DNA of 57,791 bases, from contig JAHJTF010000022.1 of assembly GCA_018830045.1 (NCBI GenBank), forward strand, positions 1 to 57,791. Direction: 5' to 3'. Numbering within the stretch: position 1 is the first letter of the stretch; each line of letters starts with the position of its first letter. The position numbers and the translations under genes were made by a program. This stretch comes from Patescibacteria group bacterium (lineage in GTDB: Bacteria; Patescibacteriota; Microgenomatia; UBA1400; PJMF01). A model generated the notes under the pieces. It worked only from the letters and a program-made list of their open reading frames with translations. It did not search any database and had not been told where the DNA came from. Positions 45,379 through 54,424 of this stretch are shown piece by piece.

Positions 45379-46317
45379 TTAGTTTTTAATTTGTAATAAA
45401 ATTTTTAGCCAATCAATGGTATTTTTTCGTTTCATGTTAGTACTAATTATAACTCCATAGATAGCCAACACCAAGCTAAGGATGAGAATTGGCGAGAGTT
45501 TTTCGTGATAAAAAATAATTCCCGCAAAAGCAGCAAATTCAGGCGATAGGAGCGAACTAAAAGCTGCGGTGGAAACTGGTAATTTTTTAATTGCGAGTTG
45601 GGACAACCCAATAAAAGCCATAGAAGTAATGATAATTCCAGTAACGGAGATAAAGATTGGCCAGCTAAAGTAGGGATGAATTGATGTAAAAAATAGAGCG
45701 TAAAGAGCCAACGGTGAACAAAAAATTGTCAAAGCTAGATTGGTCAAAATTAGCATCTCGACGACAGATTTATTGATATTATATTTTTTAGAGAAGGTTA
45801 GATAAGCAGAGTAGCCCAGCATGCCTATAAAAATAAGTGAGTTGCCATAAAAACTACCCAATGACGATCTTTCTTGAGGAGATTTTGAGGCAACTACTAA
45901 AATCAACACTCCCACTAGTGAAATTAGCAAACCAAAAATTTTTTGTTTGGTTATTTTTTCATTGACAAATAAATGAGCAAGGAAGCCAGTTGCTACTGGG
46001 ACCATTACAAAAATAAGTTGAGAAGCTATTAAAGTGGTGTGATTAATGGCAACAGAAAATAGCGTAAGATTCAAACCAAATCCGATTCCCGTGATGATCA
46101 ATAGGGGTAGATTTTCTTGATTAAGCAGAGCGGTGTAGTGGAATTTTTTTCCAAATAAAATGAGAAGTATGATTGTACTTGTAGTAACTCTAAGCCAATT
46201 AAAGATAAAGGGATGCAAATATGCGGTACCAGTTCTAATTAATGAAGGCAAAATTGCTCCACCTAAAAAAGCGGCTCCCAATACTCCAACTAAACCTAGG
46301 AATTTATTTTTATTCAT
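45379..46317 (-). CDS. EamA/DMT family transporter
   Basis: 312 residues with ten hydrophobic helices in two EamA halves, each with the pattern of five helices and a Pro-rich end (PVATGFLAHLFVNEKIT and LLSPEFAAFAGIIFYHEKLS). Drug/metabolite superfamily; substrate could be a metabolite, or a lipid-linked sugar given its neighbours. Ends 2 nt before the GT2 gene. Confidence 0.85.
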   Translation of the reverse strand: MNKNKFLGLVGVLGAAFLGGAILPSLIRTGTAYLHPFIFNWLRVTTSTIILLILFGKKFHYTALLNQENLPLLIITGIGFGLNLTLFSVAINHTTLIASQLIFVMVPVATGFLAHLFVNEKITKQKIFGLLISLVGVLILVVASKSPQERSSLGSFYGNSLIFIGMLGYSAYLTFSKKYNINKSVVEMLILTNLALTIFCSPLALYALFFTSIHPYFSWPIFISVTGIIITSMAFIGLSQLAIKKLPVSTAAFSSLLSPEFAAFAGIIFYHEKLSPILILSLVLAIYGVIISTNMKRKNTIDWLKILLQIKN

Positions 46318-46319
46318 GG

Positions 46320-46901
46320 TTACTGAAATAATCTGGCCCTACCCAGTTTGTAATTTAGTTGTTGAGTTTTTCGCTCACCAATTTTTACAGCTGGAATACC
46401 GCCAACAATTGTTAGGGGAGCAACATTTTTAGTCACGACTGCTCCTGCCCCAACTACCGCGCCTTTGCCAATTGTAACTCCTGGCAAAATGATGGCGCGA
46501 GGGCCAATAAAAACATAGTCTTCAATTATGACTTTTTCTTCAATTGGATGCATATCTTCGCTGTGGATATCATGTTCGCTGGTCCAGATCATGACTTGAG
46601 AGGCGATATCGACGTGATTGCCAATTTCTAGTCCTCCGTGGGAGTTAGGAAGCTGTTTGCGCCCATCAAGAGTAGCTTGCTCGCCAATGATAGTATCTAC
46701 CCCAATGGTGATATGGCGCGGATCATAAATTCTCCCCATCATATGAATAGTTGATCCTTTGCCGATTTTCATCCCAAAGAGACGATAAAAAAAATTTCGA
46801 CAGCAATGAGAAGGAAAGAAACCTACTCCCCACCACAAAAAACCTGTCACGGCTTCAAGATAGATGGCAATTAAGCGACGCTTGATTTTGGTAAGTAACA
46901 C
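46320..46901 (-). CDS. Left-handed beta-helix acyltransferase
   Basis: 193 residues, GTG start. Hexapeptide repeats run from about 65 to 175 (IGKGSTIHMMGRI, IGVDTIIGEQ, VFIGPRAIILPGVTIGKGAVVGAGAVV), typical of maltose/galactoside O-acetyltransferases, with the catalytic-type His near SEHDIHSEDMH. It probably O-acetylates a sugar. A -10 TATACT (46914-46909) ends 7 nt before GTG and no RBS is seen, so translation is probably leaderless. Confidence 0.85.
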   Translation of the reverse strand: MLLTKIKRRLIAIYLEAVTGFLWWGVGFFPSHCCRNFFYRLFGMKIGKGSTIHMMGRIYDPRHITIGVDTIIGEQATLDGRKQLPNSHGGLEIGNHVDIASQVMIWTSEHDIHSEDMHPIEEKVIIEDYVFIGPRAIILPGVTIGKGAVVGAGAVVTKNVAPLTIVGGIPAVKIGERKTQQLNYKLGRARLFQ

Positions 46902-46925
46902 TGATCTAAGTATAGCACTAGGTTG

Positions 46926-47390
46926 TTATTTACTCGAAGCAAAAACAGCAGATCTCTTGAGAGTGGGCAAGCCTAGGTGGGTTTCAAGACGATCAATTTG
47001 TCGATGCTGATAGTACAGATCATCTTCAAAAAGTCCAGTAATTTCATCAACATTATTTTTAATCTCATCCAGGATGAAGAAAATTTTTGTCTGCCCTCTT
47101 TCAAGTTTATTGACTCTAATAGTTAATTTTTTTACATCTTTCTTTAGACCACTGACGTCTTGTTTTAATACCGCTACATCCTGCTTCAATTCACTCACGT
47201 CTTTCTTCAATTCACTCACATCCTGCTTCAATTCACTCACATCCTGTTTTAATGTGCTCACGTCTTTCTTCAATTCACTCACATCCTGCTTTAATGTGCT
47301 CACGTCTTGTTTAATTACATCCAAGTCTTCTTGAATGTGATCTAACTTGCTTAGGATAATCTGAGTATGATTTGGGGAAATTTGTGTCAT
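46926..47390 (-). CDS. Coiled-coil protein with nine near-identical heptads
   Basis: 154 residues. Residues 29-91 are nine heptads of the form DVSxLKQ or DVSxLKK, with V and L at the a and d positions, a predicted parallel coiled coil of about 9 nm. Flanks: a polar N terminus and a C-terminal helix-rich stretch (FEDDLYYQHRQIDRLETHLGL). No membrane segment and no recognised function; likely a spacer or oligomerisation rod. A -10 TATACT (47405-47400) ends 9 nt before ATG. Confidence 0.65.
   Translation of the reverse strand: MTQISPNHTQIILSKLDHIQEDLDVIKQDVSTLKQDVSELKKDVSTLKQDVSELKQDVSELKKDVSELKQDVAVLKQDVSGLKKDVKKLTIRVNKLERGQTKIFFILDEIKNNVDEITGLFEDDLYYQHRQIDRLETHLGLPTLKRSAVFASSK
47118..47306 (-). 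repeat. 21-bp tandem repeats encoding heptads
   Basis: Nine 21-bp units with few substitutions, for instance the repeated pattern TTCAATTCACTCACATCCTG on the plus strand. Each unit encodes one heptad. Because units are nearly identical, slippage could change the rod length in steps of one heptad without shifting the frame. Confidence 0.85.
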
Positions 47391-47492
47391 GTTTTTGATA
47401 GTATAAAGGATTGCTTACAAGAAGTGTAGAAAACCCATTAGTATATGTGAAGCAATTTCTAAACGCACTCCGACCGGTACCAAAGAACACGC

Positions 47493-48494
47493 CTATTCCT
47501 CAGGATATTCTTTACCCAGATGTTTATAGGCAGCTGCGGTGACCACTCTGCCCTGGGGAGTCCTTTTGAGGAAACCAATTTGTAATAAATAGGGTTCAAT
47601 CACTTCTTCAATGGTGCCAGGATCTTCATTTAGAGTAGCCGCGATGGTGGTGATTCCTACTGGTCCGCCCTGATGATGCTGAATTAAGCTATTAAGTAAG
47701 CGCCTATCAGTTTCGTCTAAACCTTTAGTATCAATGGCAAACATCTCTAAAGCCTGACGAACTTCTTTGGTGGAAATTTGATCAAAGCCGTTAACCTGGG
47801 CGTAATCTCGAACTCGTTTTAAAAGCTTGAGAGCGATTCTAGGAGTTCCTCTGGAGCGCCGGCCAATTTCCAGAGCTGACTGGGGATCAATTTTAACATT
47901 AAGTTTTTTAGCACCTCTGGTAACTACGTCAGTCAATTTTTGGGGTTGATAATAAGTCAGGCGATGAATTAAGCCAAACCGATCTCGAAAGGGTCCAGCT
48001 AATAGACCAAACCTAGTGGTGGCGCCGACAATAGTAAATCGGGGTAGGTCTAAACGGACAGTTCGTGCAGAGGGGCCTTTACCAATAACAATGTCTAGGG
48101 CAAAGTCTTCCATGGCGGGATAAAGGGTTTCCTCTACAATTTTGGGTAAACGGTGAATTTCATCAATGAAAAGGACATCACCATCTTTAAGATTGGTCAG
48201 AATGGCAGCTAAATCACCAGCTTTATTTAAAGCTGTTCCCGAAGTTGCTTTGATATCAGCGTTCATTTCTTTGGCGATTAAATGGGATAGAGTAGTTTTA
48301 CCAAGTCCTGCCGGGCCAAATAATAAAGTATGATCTAATGATTCTTTTCTTTGTAAAGCAGCCTCAATCGCTAAGCGGAGGGATTTTTTAATCGTGTCTT
48401 GCCCCACAAACTCATCCCAGCTCTGGGCCCGTAGTGTTTGCAGGAGAATTTCTTCTTCTGGTGTGTAATCGGTGGGTGCTTGATTCATAGTCAT
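47493..48494 (-). CDS. ruvB: RuvB, Holliday junction branch-migration ATPase
   Basis: 333 residues. Starts with the family phrase LRAQSWDEFVGQDTIKK, Walker A GPAGLGKTTL, Walker B DVLFIDEIHRL, sensor 1 VGATTRFGLL, arginine finger region GPFRDRFG, and winged-helix end TPQGRVVT. Full length and intact. Forms hexamers that drive branch migration with RuvA. 4-nt overlap with ruvA. Confidence 0.97.
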   Translation of the reverse strand: MTMNQAPTDYTPEEEILLQTLRAQSWDEFVGQDTIKKSLRLAIEAALQRKESLDHTLLFGPAGLGKTTLSHLIAKEMNADIKATSGTALNKAGDLAAILTNLKDGDVLFIDEIHRLPKIVEETLYPAMEDFALDIVIGKGPSARTVRLDLPRFTIVGATTRFGLLAGPFRDRFGLIHRLTYYQPQKLTDVVTRGAKKLNVKIDPQSALEIGRRSRGTPRIALKLLKRVRDYAQVNGFDQISTKEVRQALEMFAIDTKGLDETDRRLLNSLIQHHQGGPVGITTIAATLNEDPGTIEEVIEPYLLQIGFLKRTPQGRVVTAAAYKHLGKEYPEE

Positions 48495-49075
48495 CTTAAT
48501 TGCTGTAAGGCTTGCTTAATGGCATCTTGTTCAGATAATTTATCCAGATTTAATTTTTCTAAGACTAAATGAACATTCTCTTCATCCCAGCCTAACGATA
48601 ATAAAGCATCAGCCACAGTTTGCTGTTTGGGTGAAAGTGGGGCAAGATTAAGCTCTTTAAGCTCCCCTAGCTTACCTCGCAACTCAATAATAATTTTTTG
48701 GGCCATTTTTTTACCAACCCTGGGAATAGATTTAAAAAAAGAAACATTAGCTTCTTGGACGGCGGTGATTAATTGATCGGGATCTTTATTTACAATGTGT
48801 AAGGCGGTGGTTGGACCAATCCCAGAAACTGATAGCACCAGCTCGAACAGCTGTTGTTCTTGTAAAGTTAAAAACCCATAAAGCTCCAGTTTTTCTTCTT
48901 TAACATGCGTATGAATGTAGAGCTCAACTTCCTCTTTATGACCCACACTAGATAAAACTTTTTGACTAGCAGAAACTCCGTACCCAACTCCATGAATATC
49001 TAAAATAATTTTGTTTTGCAGCAATTTGGGTTTGCCGCGTAAAAAAGAAATCATGCCTTTAATATAGCGTAGCAA
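48491..49075 (-). CDS. ruvA: RuvA, Holliday junction-binding protein
   Basis: 194 residues: OB-fold start MISFLRGKPKLLQNKIILDIHGVGYGV after a short extension, tandem helix-hairpin-helix motifs (VSGIGPTTALHIV, IPRVGKKMAQKIIIELRGKL) and the C-terminal RuvB-binding three-helix domain. The likely true start is the Met in MISFLRG, a few residues into the frame as drawn. Directs RuvB to junctions. Confidence 0.95.
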   Translation of the reverse strand: MLRYIKGMISFLRGKPKLLQNKIILDIHGVGYGVSASQKVLSSVGHKEEVELYIHTHVKEEKLELYGFLTLQEQQLFELVLSVSGIGPTTALHIVNKDPDQLITAVQEANVSFFKSIPRVGKKMAQKIIIELRGKLGELKELNLAPLSPKQQTVADALLSLGWDEENVHLVLEKLNLDKLSEQDAIKQALQQLR

Positions 49076-49101
49076 GCGGTAACCGCCAACGGGAATTTGG
49101 G

Positions 49102-49587
49102 TTATATTCTGGTAACCATGTGTGTTAAGACTATCGCCATGGCATCAATGGCATCGTCGATGATTTTTTTATGAGGTATTTTTAGCTGGAGACGAATCAT
49201 TTTTTCCACCCCTGTTTTGTCAGCATGGCCATCTCCTGTGACAGCTAGTTTGATCTGATTAGGATGGTATTCAAAAATATCTAGTTGATGGCGAGCACAA
49301 CAGCCTAGAATCATCCCTCTAGCCTCACTGACCTGGAGAGCGGTTTTTTTATTAACAGAGAAAAAAAGAGTTTCAATGGCTAACTCTTGGGGCTGGTGTT
49401 TTGTAATAATCTCAGTTAGCCGAGATTCCGTGAGTTGATATCGCTCAACGAGGCTGGAGTTTTTATTAGTTTGGATACAGCCGAAATCGAGAATTTGAGG
49501 TTTATCTTGGGAAGGCAGACCAATTGCCCAGCCAATACGATCATATCCGGGATCAATGCCTAAAATAATTGGCTTATGCTTTTTCAT
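49102..49587 (-). CDS. ruvC: RuvC, Holliday junction resolvase
   Basis: 161 residues, RNase H-like fold. Catalytic acids visible in GIDPGYDRIGWAIG (first Asp), AIETLFFSVN (Glu) and DDAIDAMAIVLTH (last Asp pair). Cuts four-way junctions. The gene order ruvC-ruvA-ruvB forms one unit; its start overlaps the upstream GT4 gene by 14 nt, so the recombination genes are joined to a glycan operon. Confidence 0.95.
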   Translation of the reverse strand: MKKHKPIILGIDPGYDRIGWAIGLPSQDKPQILDFGCIQTNKNSSLVERYQLTESRLTEIITKHQPQELAIETLFFSVNKKTALQVSEARGMILGCCARHQLDIFEYHPNQIKLAVTGDGHADKTGVEKMIRLQLKIPHKKIIDDAIDAMAIVLTHMVTRI

Positions 49588-50752
49588 GAATGATGGATTT
49601 AATGGTATTAAGAATTATTTGAGCTGATTTTTCCCAGCTAAACCTTGTTAGCTGTTCTTTGCCCTTTTTACGATAGATGGCTTTAGTTTTAGCTGTTTGC
49701 TGGTAAGCAGTCTCCATAGCTTGGTTGATGTCATTGACATTTTTAGGATCAACCAAAATTCCCGCCTCTCCCACTGCTTCGGGCAGGCTAGACACATTAG
49801 AGACAATGGGCAAACAGCCATACTGTAGAGATTCTAAAGGTGGAATGCCAAACCCTTCATAAAGACCAATGAGCAAGCTAGCCACAGCATCTTGATAAAG
49901 AATGGGCTTAATTTCATCTTTGACAAATCCGGGGAGAATAATCTGATCTAAAAAAGGTGAGGCCTTAATTCTGTTAATAATTGGATCAGTCAACCAGCCA
50001 ATTTTTCCTGCCAGAACTAGTTGGGGCAGTAACTTCTGTCTCTTGTTTTTACCAAAGTTTTGGCTACTTAAGCGACGGCAAAATTTTTCATAAGCTTCTA
50101 CCAAGATAAGTAAATTTTTTCTGGGCTGAAAAGTACCAATAAACAGAAAATAAGGTCGCCTGATGCGATGACGCTTAAAAAATTCCTTGGATTGAGTAGT
50201 TGTAGCAGGGGAAATTTCAGCCACAGCGGGTGGAGCCACCACCACATCCGTCTCATTTTTGTGATAAGTCTTAACGACATCAGCTTTAGTAAAGCTACTA
50301 ATGGCAATGACTTTATTAGCATGCTTAACGCTGTAACTAGTCCAATGTTTGAGCTGAATTAAATCTGATTGTTGAAATTGATCAGGGTACTTTAAAAAGG
50401 CTAGATCCATTACCGAAGAAACATAAGGGATAGGACAACATCTGGGGGCATAATGTCCGGGAGTAAAAAAAACATCATATTGATCTTTGTTTAAAAACAA
50501 ATGAATTGGCTCCCTAAACTGAGTCCATAAAAATTGGGGTCCAAATACCTTATACTCAAAGCCAGCTCTTGGAGTAGGCAGATCTGCTACGGGCTGGCTG
50601 CTAAGGAATACACAGATGTGATAATCCGGGTCTTGTTGAGTCAATTTTTCTATTGCTTTCAAAATTTCAAAAGCATAAATATTACTGCCCACCCGATCAA
50701 TGGTGTTGGCTTCATTGGCATCGATAGCGAGGTTAATTTTTTTTTGGTTCAT
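49574..50752 (-). CDS. GT4 glycosyltransferase
   Basis: 392 residues, GT-B fold. Starts INLAIDANEANTIDRVGSNIYAFEIL (part), has FIGTFQPRKNLLILVEAY and the donor site LYEGFGIPPLESLQYGCLPIVS with E-x7-E. Clearly related to the next GT4 (50749-51864), overlapping it by 4 nt; likely successive mannosyl- or rhamnosyltransferases. Donor not determined. Confidence 0.85.
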   Translation of the reverse strand: MNQKKINLAIDANEANTIDRVGSNIYAFEILKAIEKLTQQDPDYHICVFLSSQPVADLPTPRAGFEYKVFGPQFLWTQFREPIHLFLNKDQYDVFFTPGHYAPRCCPIPYVSSVMDLAFLKYPDQFQQSDLIQLKHWTSYSVKHANKVIAISSFTKADVVKTYHKNETDVVVAPPAVAEISPATTTQSKEFFKRHRIRRPYFLFIGTFQPRKNLLILVEAYEKFCRRLSSQNFGKNKRQKLLPQLVLAGKIGWLTDPIINRIKASPFLDQIILPGFVKDEIKPILYQDAVASLLIGLYEGFGIPPLESLQYGCLPIVSNVSSLPEAVGEAGILVDPKNVNDINQAMETAYQQTAKTKAIYRKKGKEQLTRFSWEKSAQIILNTIKSIIHEKA

Positions 50753-51864
50753 TGGCGCGATTGAATTGCTTTTTTGTAAACCTCAATAGTTTCATCTGCG
50801 ACTCTGTCCCAACTAAACATCTGGAGTCTAATGATCATTCTTTGGAGACGTTTTTTTTGCTCTTCAAGAGGTTCATTGAGAATGGTAGTAATACCCTGAC
50901 GAATACTCTCCACACTTTCAGGATTAACTAATTCTGCGGCATTACCTGCTACTTCTGGCATGGAAGAAACATTGGAAGTCACAACTGGTGCGCCGTGAAA
51001 AAAGGCTTCTAAAATTGGCAAGCCAAAACCCTCATAGAGGCTGGGATAGCAAAAGACCTCTGCTTCGGCATATAAAACTATCAGCTCGCCATCATTAACT
51101 TGGCCTAAAAACCGCAAATTAGGATGTTGGATCTGTTCGGATTTATCCCAGCCTTTTTCTCCAGCCACAATCAGCTGGTAATCGTTGGCTAAAGGCTTCC
51201 AAGCTTCTATTAAGCGGGCCAGATTTTTGCGAGGTTCTCTAGTCCCGACAAATAGTAAATAAGGTCGAGTTAAGTGTAATCTATCTTTAATATGTTCTGC
51301 TTTATCTTCACCCAAAAATTGACTGGTAATTTTAAATTCATTGGGTAAAGCCTCATGAACTACTTGGACCTGGTAGTGAGGAATTCCTAATAAGTTAATA
51401 ATGTCCTTTTTGGATGCCTGACTCACGGCAATAATCTGAGCTTGACGTTCTTTAAGAATTTTCCATGAGCGCTGATGAGCTCTAAGAATACCAGAGTGCG
51501 CAGTCTCGGGAAATTTGATCATAGATACATCGTGAATGGTAGAAACAAGGGGAAGATCTTGATCTGGAGGCTGAATCCAATCCCAAGAATGAAATAACTC
51601 AATTTGAGGTAAGTGTCTTTTGACTTTATTTTGCCCCATTCTCCACAGTGAGCCCATAATAGAAGGAGGGAGAGAGTGTAAAGAAAAGTTTTTTAGTTTA
51701 TTTTTTTGGATAAAATTTTCCAAAATTTGTCTGCGGCGCAAAGAGTAGCCAAACACGCAGACTTCAGCTGAGGAACGTTTATTTAGCACCTCAACTAGAT
51801 TAGAAGTATAGCGTGATACACCTCTGCCATAGATGATGGGCGTGATATCAATGCCGATTTTCAT
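50749..51864 (-). CDS. GT4 glycosyltransferase
   Basis: 371 residues, GT-B fold. Starts MKIGIDITPIIYGRGVSRYTSNL, then HDVSMIKFPETAHSG, FVGTREPRKNLARLIEAW and SLYEGFGLPILEAFFHGAPVV with E-x7-E, the WbaZ/MtfB-like pattern. It starts 4 nt inside the GT39-type gene upstream and overlaps the following GT4 by 4 nt. Confidence 0.85.
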   Translation of the reverse strand: MKIGIDITPIIYGRGVSRYTSNLVEVLNKRSSAEVCVFGYSLRRRQILENFIQKNKLKNFSLHSLPPSIMGSLWRMGQNKVKRHLPQIELFHSWDWIQPPDQDLPLVSTIHDVSMIKFPETAHSGILRAHQRSWKILKERQAQIIAVSQASKKDIINLLGIPHYQVQVVHEALPNEFKITSQFLGEDKAEHIKDRLHLTRPYLLFVGTREPRKNLARLIEAWKPLANDYQLIVAGEKGWDKSEQIQHPNLRFLGQVNDGELIVLYAEAEVFCYPSLYEGFGLPILEAFFHGAPVVTSNVSSMPEVAGNAAELVNPESVESIRQGITTILNEPLEEQKKRLQRMIIRLQMFSWDRVADETIEVYKKAIQSRQ

Positions 51865-53369
51865 AGGTTGAATGTTGATAATTTTGCGGTTGGCTTATTT
51901 CTACTAAAGACTCTCACAAAACCGATGTTAGGATAGTCTAACGTATTTATCTCATGAAAGCCAAGCGACCACAGCTCCGTTCTAAGTTGATCGTCTGGAT
52001 CAGTTAAATCTCGTAGATAGTCAAAAAGTAATACATAGCGATAATCATTTACACTTTTGGTGATACTAGACAGTGCCATCACATTTTTGATATAGAGTTT
52101 GCCGGTGGTTACCACTGGATAATTTTCTTGGTCATACCAGACCCAGGGAGAAAATGGCGCCGGATAGGAAAAAAGTAAGACTGTTTCTGAGACGGGATAA
52201 TTTTTAGCTATCTCTTGATATAAGGAGCGCCAGTTTTCTCTTTGATAGCGCACATTGAGATGATATTGGAGAGTGCCAGAGAGATTAAGGGCTAATAGTA
52301 ATGAGACTATGATCGTCCCAAAATGCTTGCGTTTGGTCTTAGTAGACATGTAGGCTAAAGAGCTCATGAGTAAATATAAAGCTGGCAAAAGATATAAAAC
52401 TCGCTTAGGTTGGATCACGGGAACAAAAAAGGACACCAGCCAGGCAGATGTCATTGGAATTACTAAGTAAATTAATAAGAGTTGAATGGTTTGGGCAAAT
52501 CTTGGTTTTTTAAACGATTTTCGATCGAGATAAACTAGGTATAAACTCCCAAAAAATATGACCGCTGTAATGCCAATGAAAAATTGATTGAGCTCAATGT
52601 TAATCATGCCAAAGATAAATTTCCCCATGACTAGACCAGGACTTTTGAGCTGAGAAATACTCACCACGTTTTCCCAGCCTGGTAGTTGCTGTCTGACATT
52701 TTCACCCACTTGCAGCTGTTCTAGAAATTTAGGCAGCCAAGGTAGAAATCCTAAAATCACCATGCTGGAGCTAGCAGCGACTTCTCGCCACCACCGCTTG
52801 TGACAACACATCATCCACAGAAGTTGCGATAACCACAAAAATGGATATAAGTACGAAGAATAAAGACCCAGCAAAGAAGTTAGGGCATAGCCAAACCAGT
52901 TTGACTTAGAAAATTTAATTTTTCGAGTGGCTTTAATTAAATAAAGCCACGATAAAACTGCAAACATGGCGGGCAATGAATAGGGCCGCAGCTCTTGTGA
53001 ATAAAAAATATGAAACGAAGAAGTAGCTAAGAGCAAGGCGGCGATGATGCCCACATTTTTATTCTGTAATTTTTTGCCAATTTCATAGCTAGCCCAAATA
53101 GTAATCAGTCCCGGGATTAAGGCACCAATGGTTCGTAGCCACCACTCGGTAGTAGAAATTTTCATGGTAAAAAATAGCAACAGATGGATTAAGGGGGGCT
53201 GAAAATCATTGGCAATATCTAGTTGTTGCGACCAAGGACGAGCGCTTTCTAAAGCCTGAGCGGCTTCATCTAACCAAAATGAACCGTTGAGATGAGGGAG
53301 GCGTAAACCAAGGGCTAAAATTAAGATTAATAGAATGAAACTGTGTTGTTGCCATAACTTTTTGACCAT
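51861..53369 (-). CDS. GT39/PMT-like membrane glycosyltransferase
   Basis: 502 residues from the ATG at 53369; an in-frame TTG at 53387 would add six. I prefer ATG because a -10-like CATAAT (53382-53377) ends 7 nt before it. About 10-12 helices; the first outer loop reads GSFWLDEAAQALESARPW, the WLDE acidic signature of this GT-C family, followed by FQPPLIHLLLFF. Likely uses a polyprenyl-phosphate sugar. Heads a unit with two GT4 genes and ruvCAB, divergent from the nucleotide-sugar gene. Confidence 0.78.
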   Translation of the reverse strand: MVKKLWQQHSFILLILILALGLRLPHLNGSFWLDEAAQALESARPWSQQLDIANDFQPPLIHLLLFFTMKISTTEWWLRTIGALIPGLITIWASYEIGKKLQNKNVGIIAALLLATSSFHIFYSQELRPYSLPAMFAVLSWLYLIKATRKIKFSKSNWFGYALTSLLGLYSSYLYPFLWLSQLLWMMCCHKRWWREVAASSSMVILGFLPWLPKFLEQLQVGENVRQQLPGWENVVSISQLKSPGLVMGKFIFGMINIELNQFFIGITAVIFFGSLYLVYLDRKSFKKPRFAQTIQLLLIYLVIPMTSAWLVSFFVPVIQPKRVLYLLPALYLLMSSLAYMSTKTKRKHFGTIIVSLLLALNLSGTLQYHLNVRYQRENWRSLYQEIAKNYPVSETVLLFSYPAPFSPWVWYDQENYPVVTTGKLYIKNVMALSSITKSVNDYRYVLLFDYLRDLTDPDDQLRTELWSLGFHEINTLDYPNIGFVRVFSRNKPTAKLSTFNL

Positions 53370-53407
53370 CCTTTTTATTATGGACAATCAAGACAAATAT
53401 GACTAGA

Positions 53408-53436
53408 TTGGGTTTTACTTGAATTTAGGCTAAAAT
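53408..53436 (+). promoter_or_regulatory. Promoter of the UDP-xylose-synthase-like gene
   Basis: -35-like TTGGGT (53408-53413), exact 17-bp spacer, -10 TAAAAT (53431-53436), ending 7 nt before the ATG at 53444. The predicted transcript would begin at the start codon. No Shine-Dalgarno is present. Confidence 0.5.
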
Positions 53437-53443
53437 ATAGTTC

Positions 53444-54424
53444 ATGCAAAAATATTTTGAAAAACAAACAGTGTTAGTGACAGGAGCGGCAGGTTTTGTG
53501 GGCTCTCATTTAGTGGATAAGCTTTTAGAGCTTAGAGCGACAGTCATAGGAGTTGATAATTTTATTACTGGTCGCAAAGAAAATATTGCTCATTTATTTG
53601 CAGGCGAGTCAACTGTGAAAAATTTTGCTTTTCTGGAAACTGATGCCACTGCACCCCCGGCTAGTTATTTAGATGAAGACGCCAAAATTGATCTCATCTT
53701 TCATCTAGCCTCCCCCGCCAGCCCCCCCCGATACCAAGAGTTTCCGGTTGAGACTTATTTAATCAATTCGTTGGGTACTCATCATCTCTTAGATTATTTA
53801 CACACCACTAATCCTCAAGGCAGATTTGTTTATGCGAGTAGTTCTGAGATTTATGGTGACCCCGATATTCATCCTCAAACTGAGGGCTATTGGGGTAATG
53901 TTAATCCCAATGGCGTGCGATCTTGCTATGACGAGAGCAAGCGTTTGGGAGAGACCATTTGCGGGGTTTTTGCCAGAGATTTCAAAATGGATGTCCGCAT
54001 AGCCCGGATATTTAATACCTATGGCCCGCGAATGGATCCAGCCGATGGGCGAGTGATTCCTAATTTTATCCAACAAGCATTAAAAAACCAACCCATGACG
54101 GTTTATGGTGAGGGAGATCAAACGCGTTCTTATTGTTATGTGGATGATTTGGTCGATGGGTTGTTGAGGCTGGGCAACATGGATCAAGCCAAGAGTGAAA
54201 CCATTAATTTAGGTAATCCGGATGAATATAGTATTAATGAAACGGCTAAGATGATTAAAACTTTGTTAAAGTCCGAGAGCAAAATCATTTTTCAAAATTT
54301 ACCTGAAGATGATCCTGCCAGGCGTAAGCCAGATATAAGTAAAGCAAAGAAGCTGTTGGGGTGGTATCCACGAGTGACGTTTAAGGAGGGGTTAGAAAAG
54401 ACGATTCTGCAAACACAAACTTGA
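53444..54424 (+). CDS. uxs: UDP-glucuronate decarboxylase-like SDR enzyme
   Basis: 326 residues, extended SDR. NAD loop VTGAAGFVGSHLVDKLL, then HLASPASPPRYQEFPVETY, the substrate motif SSSEIYGDPDIHPQ, EGYWGNVNPNGVRSCYDESKR with the YxxxK pair, and RIFNTYGPRM. The wording is that of UDP-xylose synthase, which turns UDP-glucuronate into UDP-xylose; a related 4,6-dehydratase cannot be excluded. Its 3' end overlaps the convergent gene by 44 nt. Confidence 0.88.
   Translation: MQKYFEKQTVLVTGAAGFVGSHLVDKLLELRATVIGVDNFITGRKENIAHLFAGESTVKNFAFLETDATAPPASYLDEDAKIDLIFHLASPASPPRYQEFPVETYLINSLGTHHLLDYLHTTNPQGRFVYASSSEIYGDPDIHPQTEGYWGNVNPNGVRSCYDESKRLGETICGVFARDFKMDVRIARIFNTYGPRMDPADGRVIPNFIQQALKNQPMTVYGEGDQTRSYCYVDDLVDGLLRLGNMDQAKSETINLGNPDEYSINETAKMIKTLLKSESKIIFQNLPEDDPARRKPDISKAKKLLGWYPRVTFKEGLEKTILQTQT

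Noticed and set aside
47118..47306. CRISPR array
   Set aside because: Units are contiguous 21-bp coding repeats with no spacers; they encode heptads.
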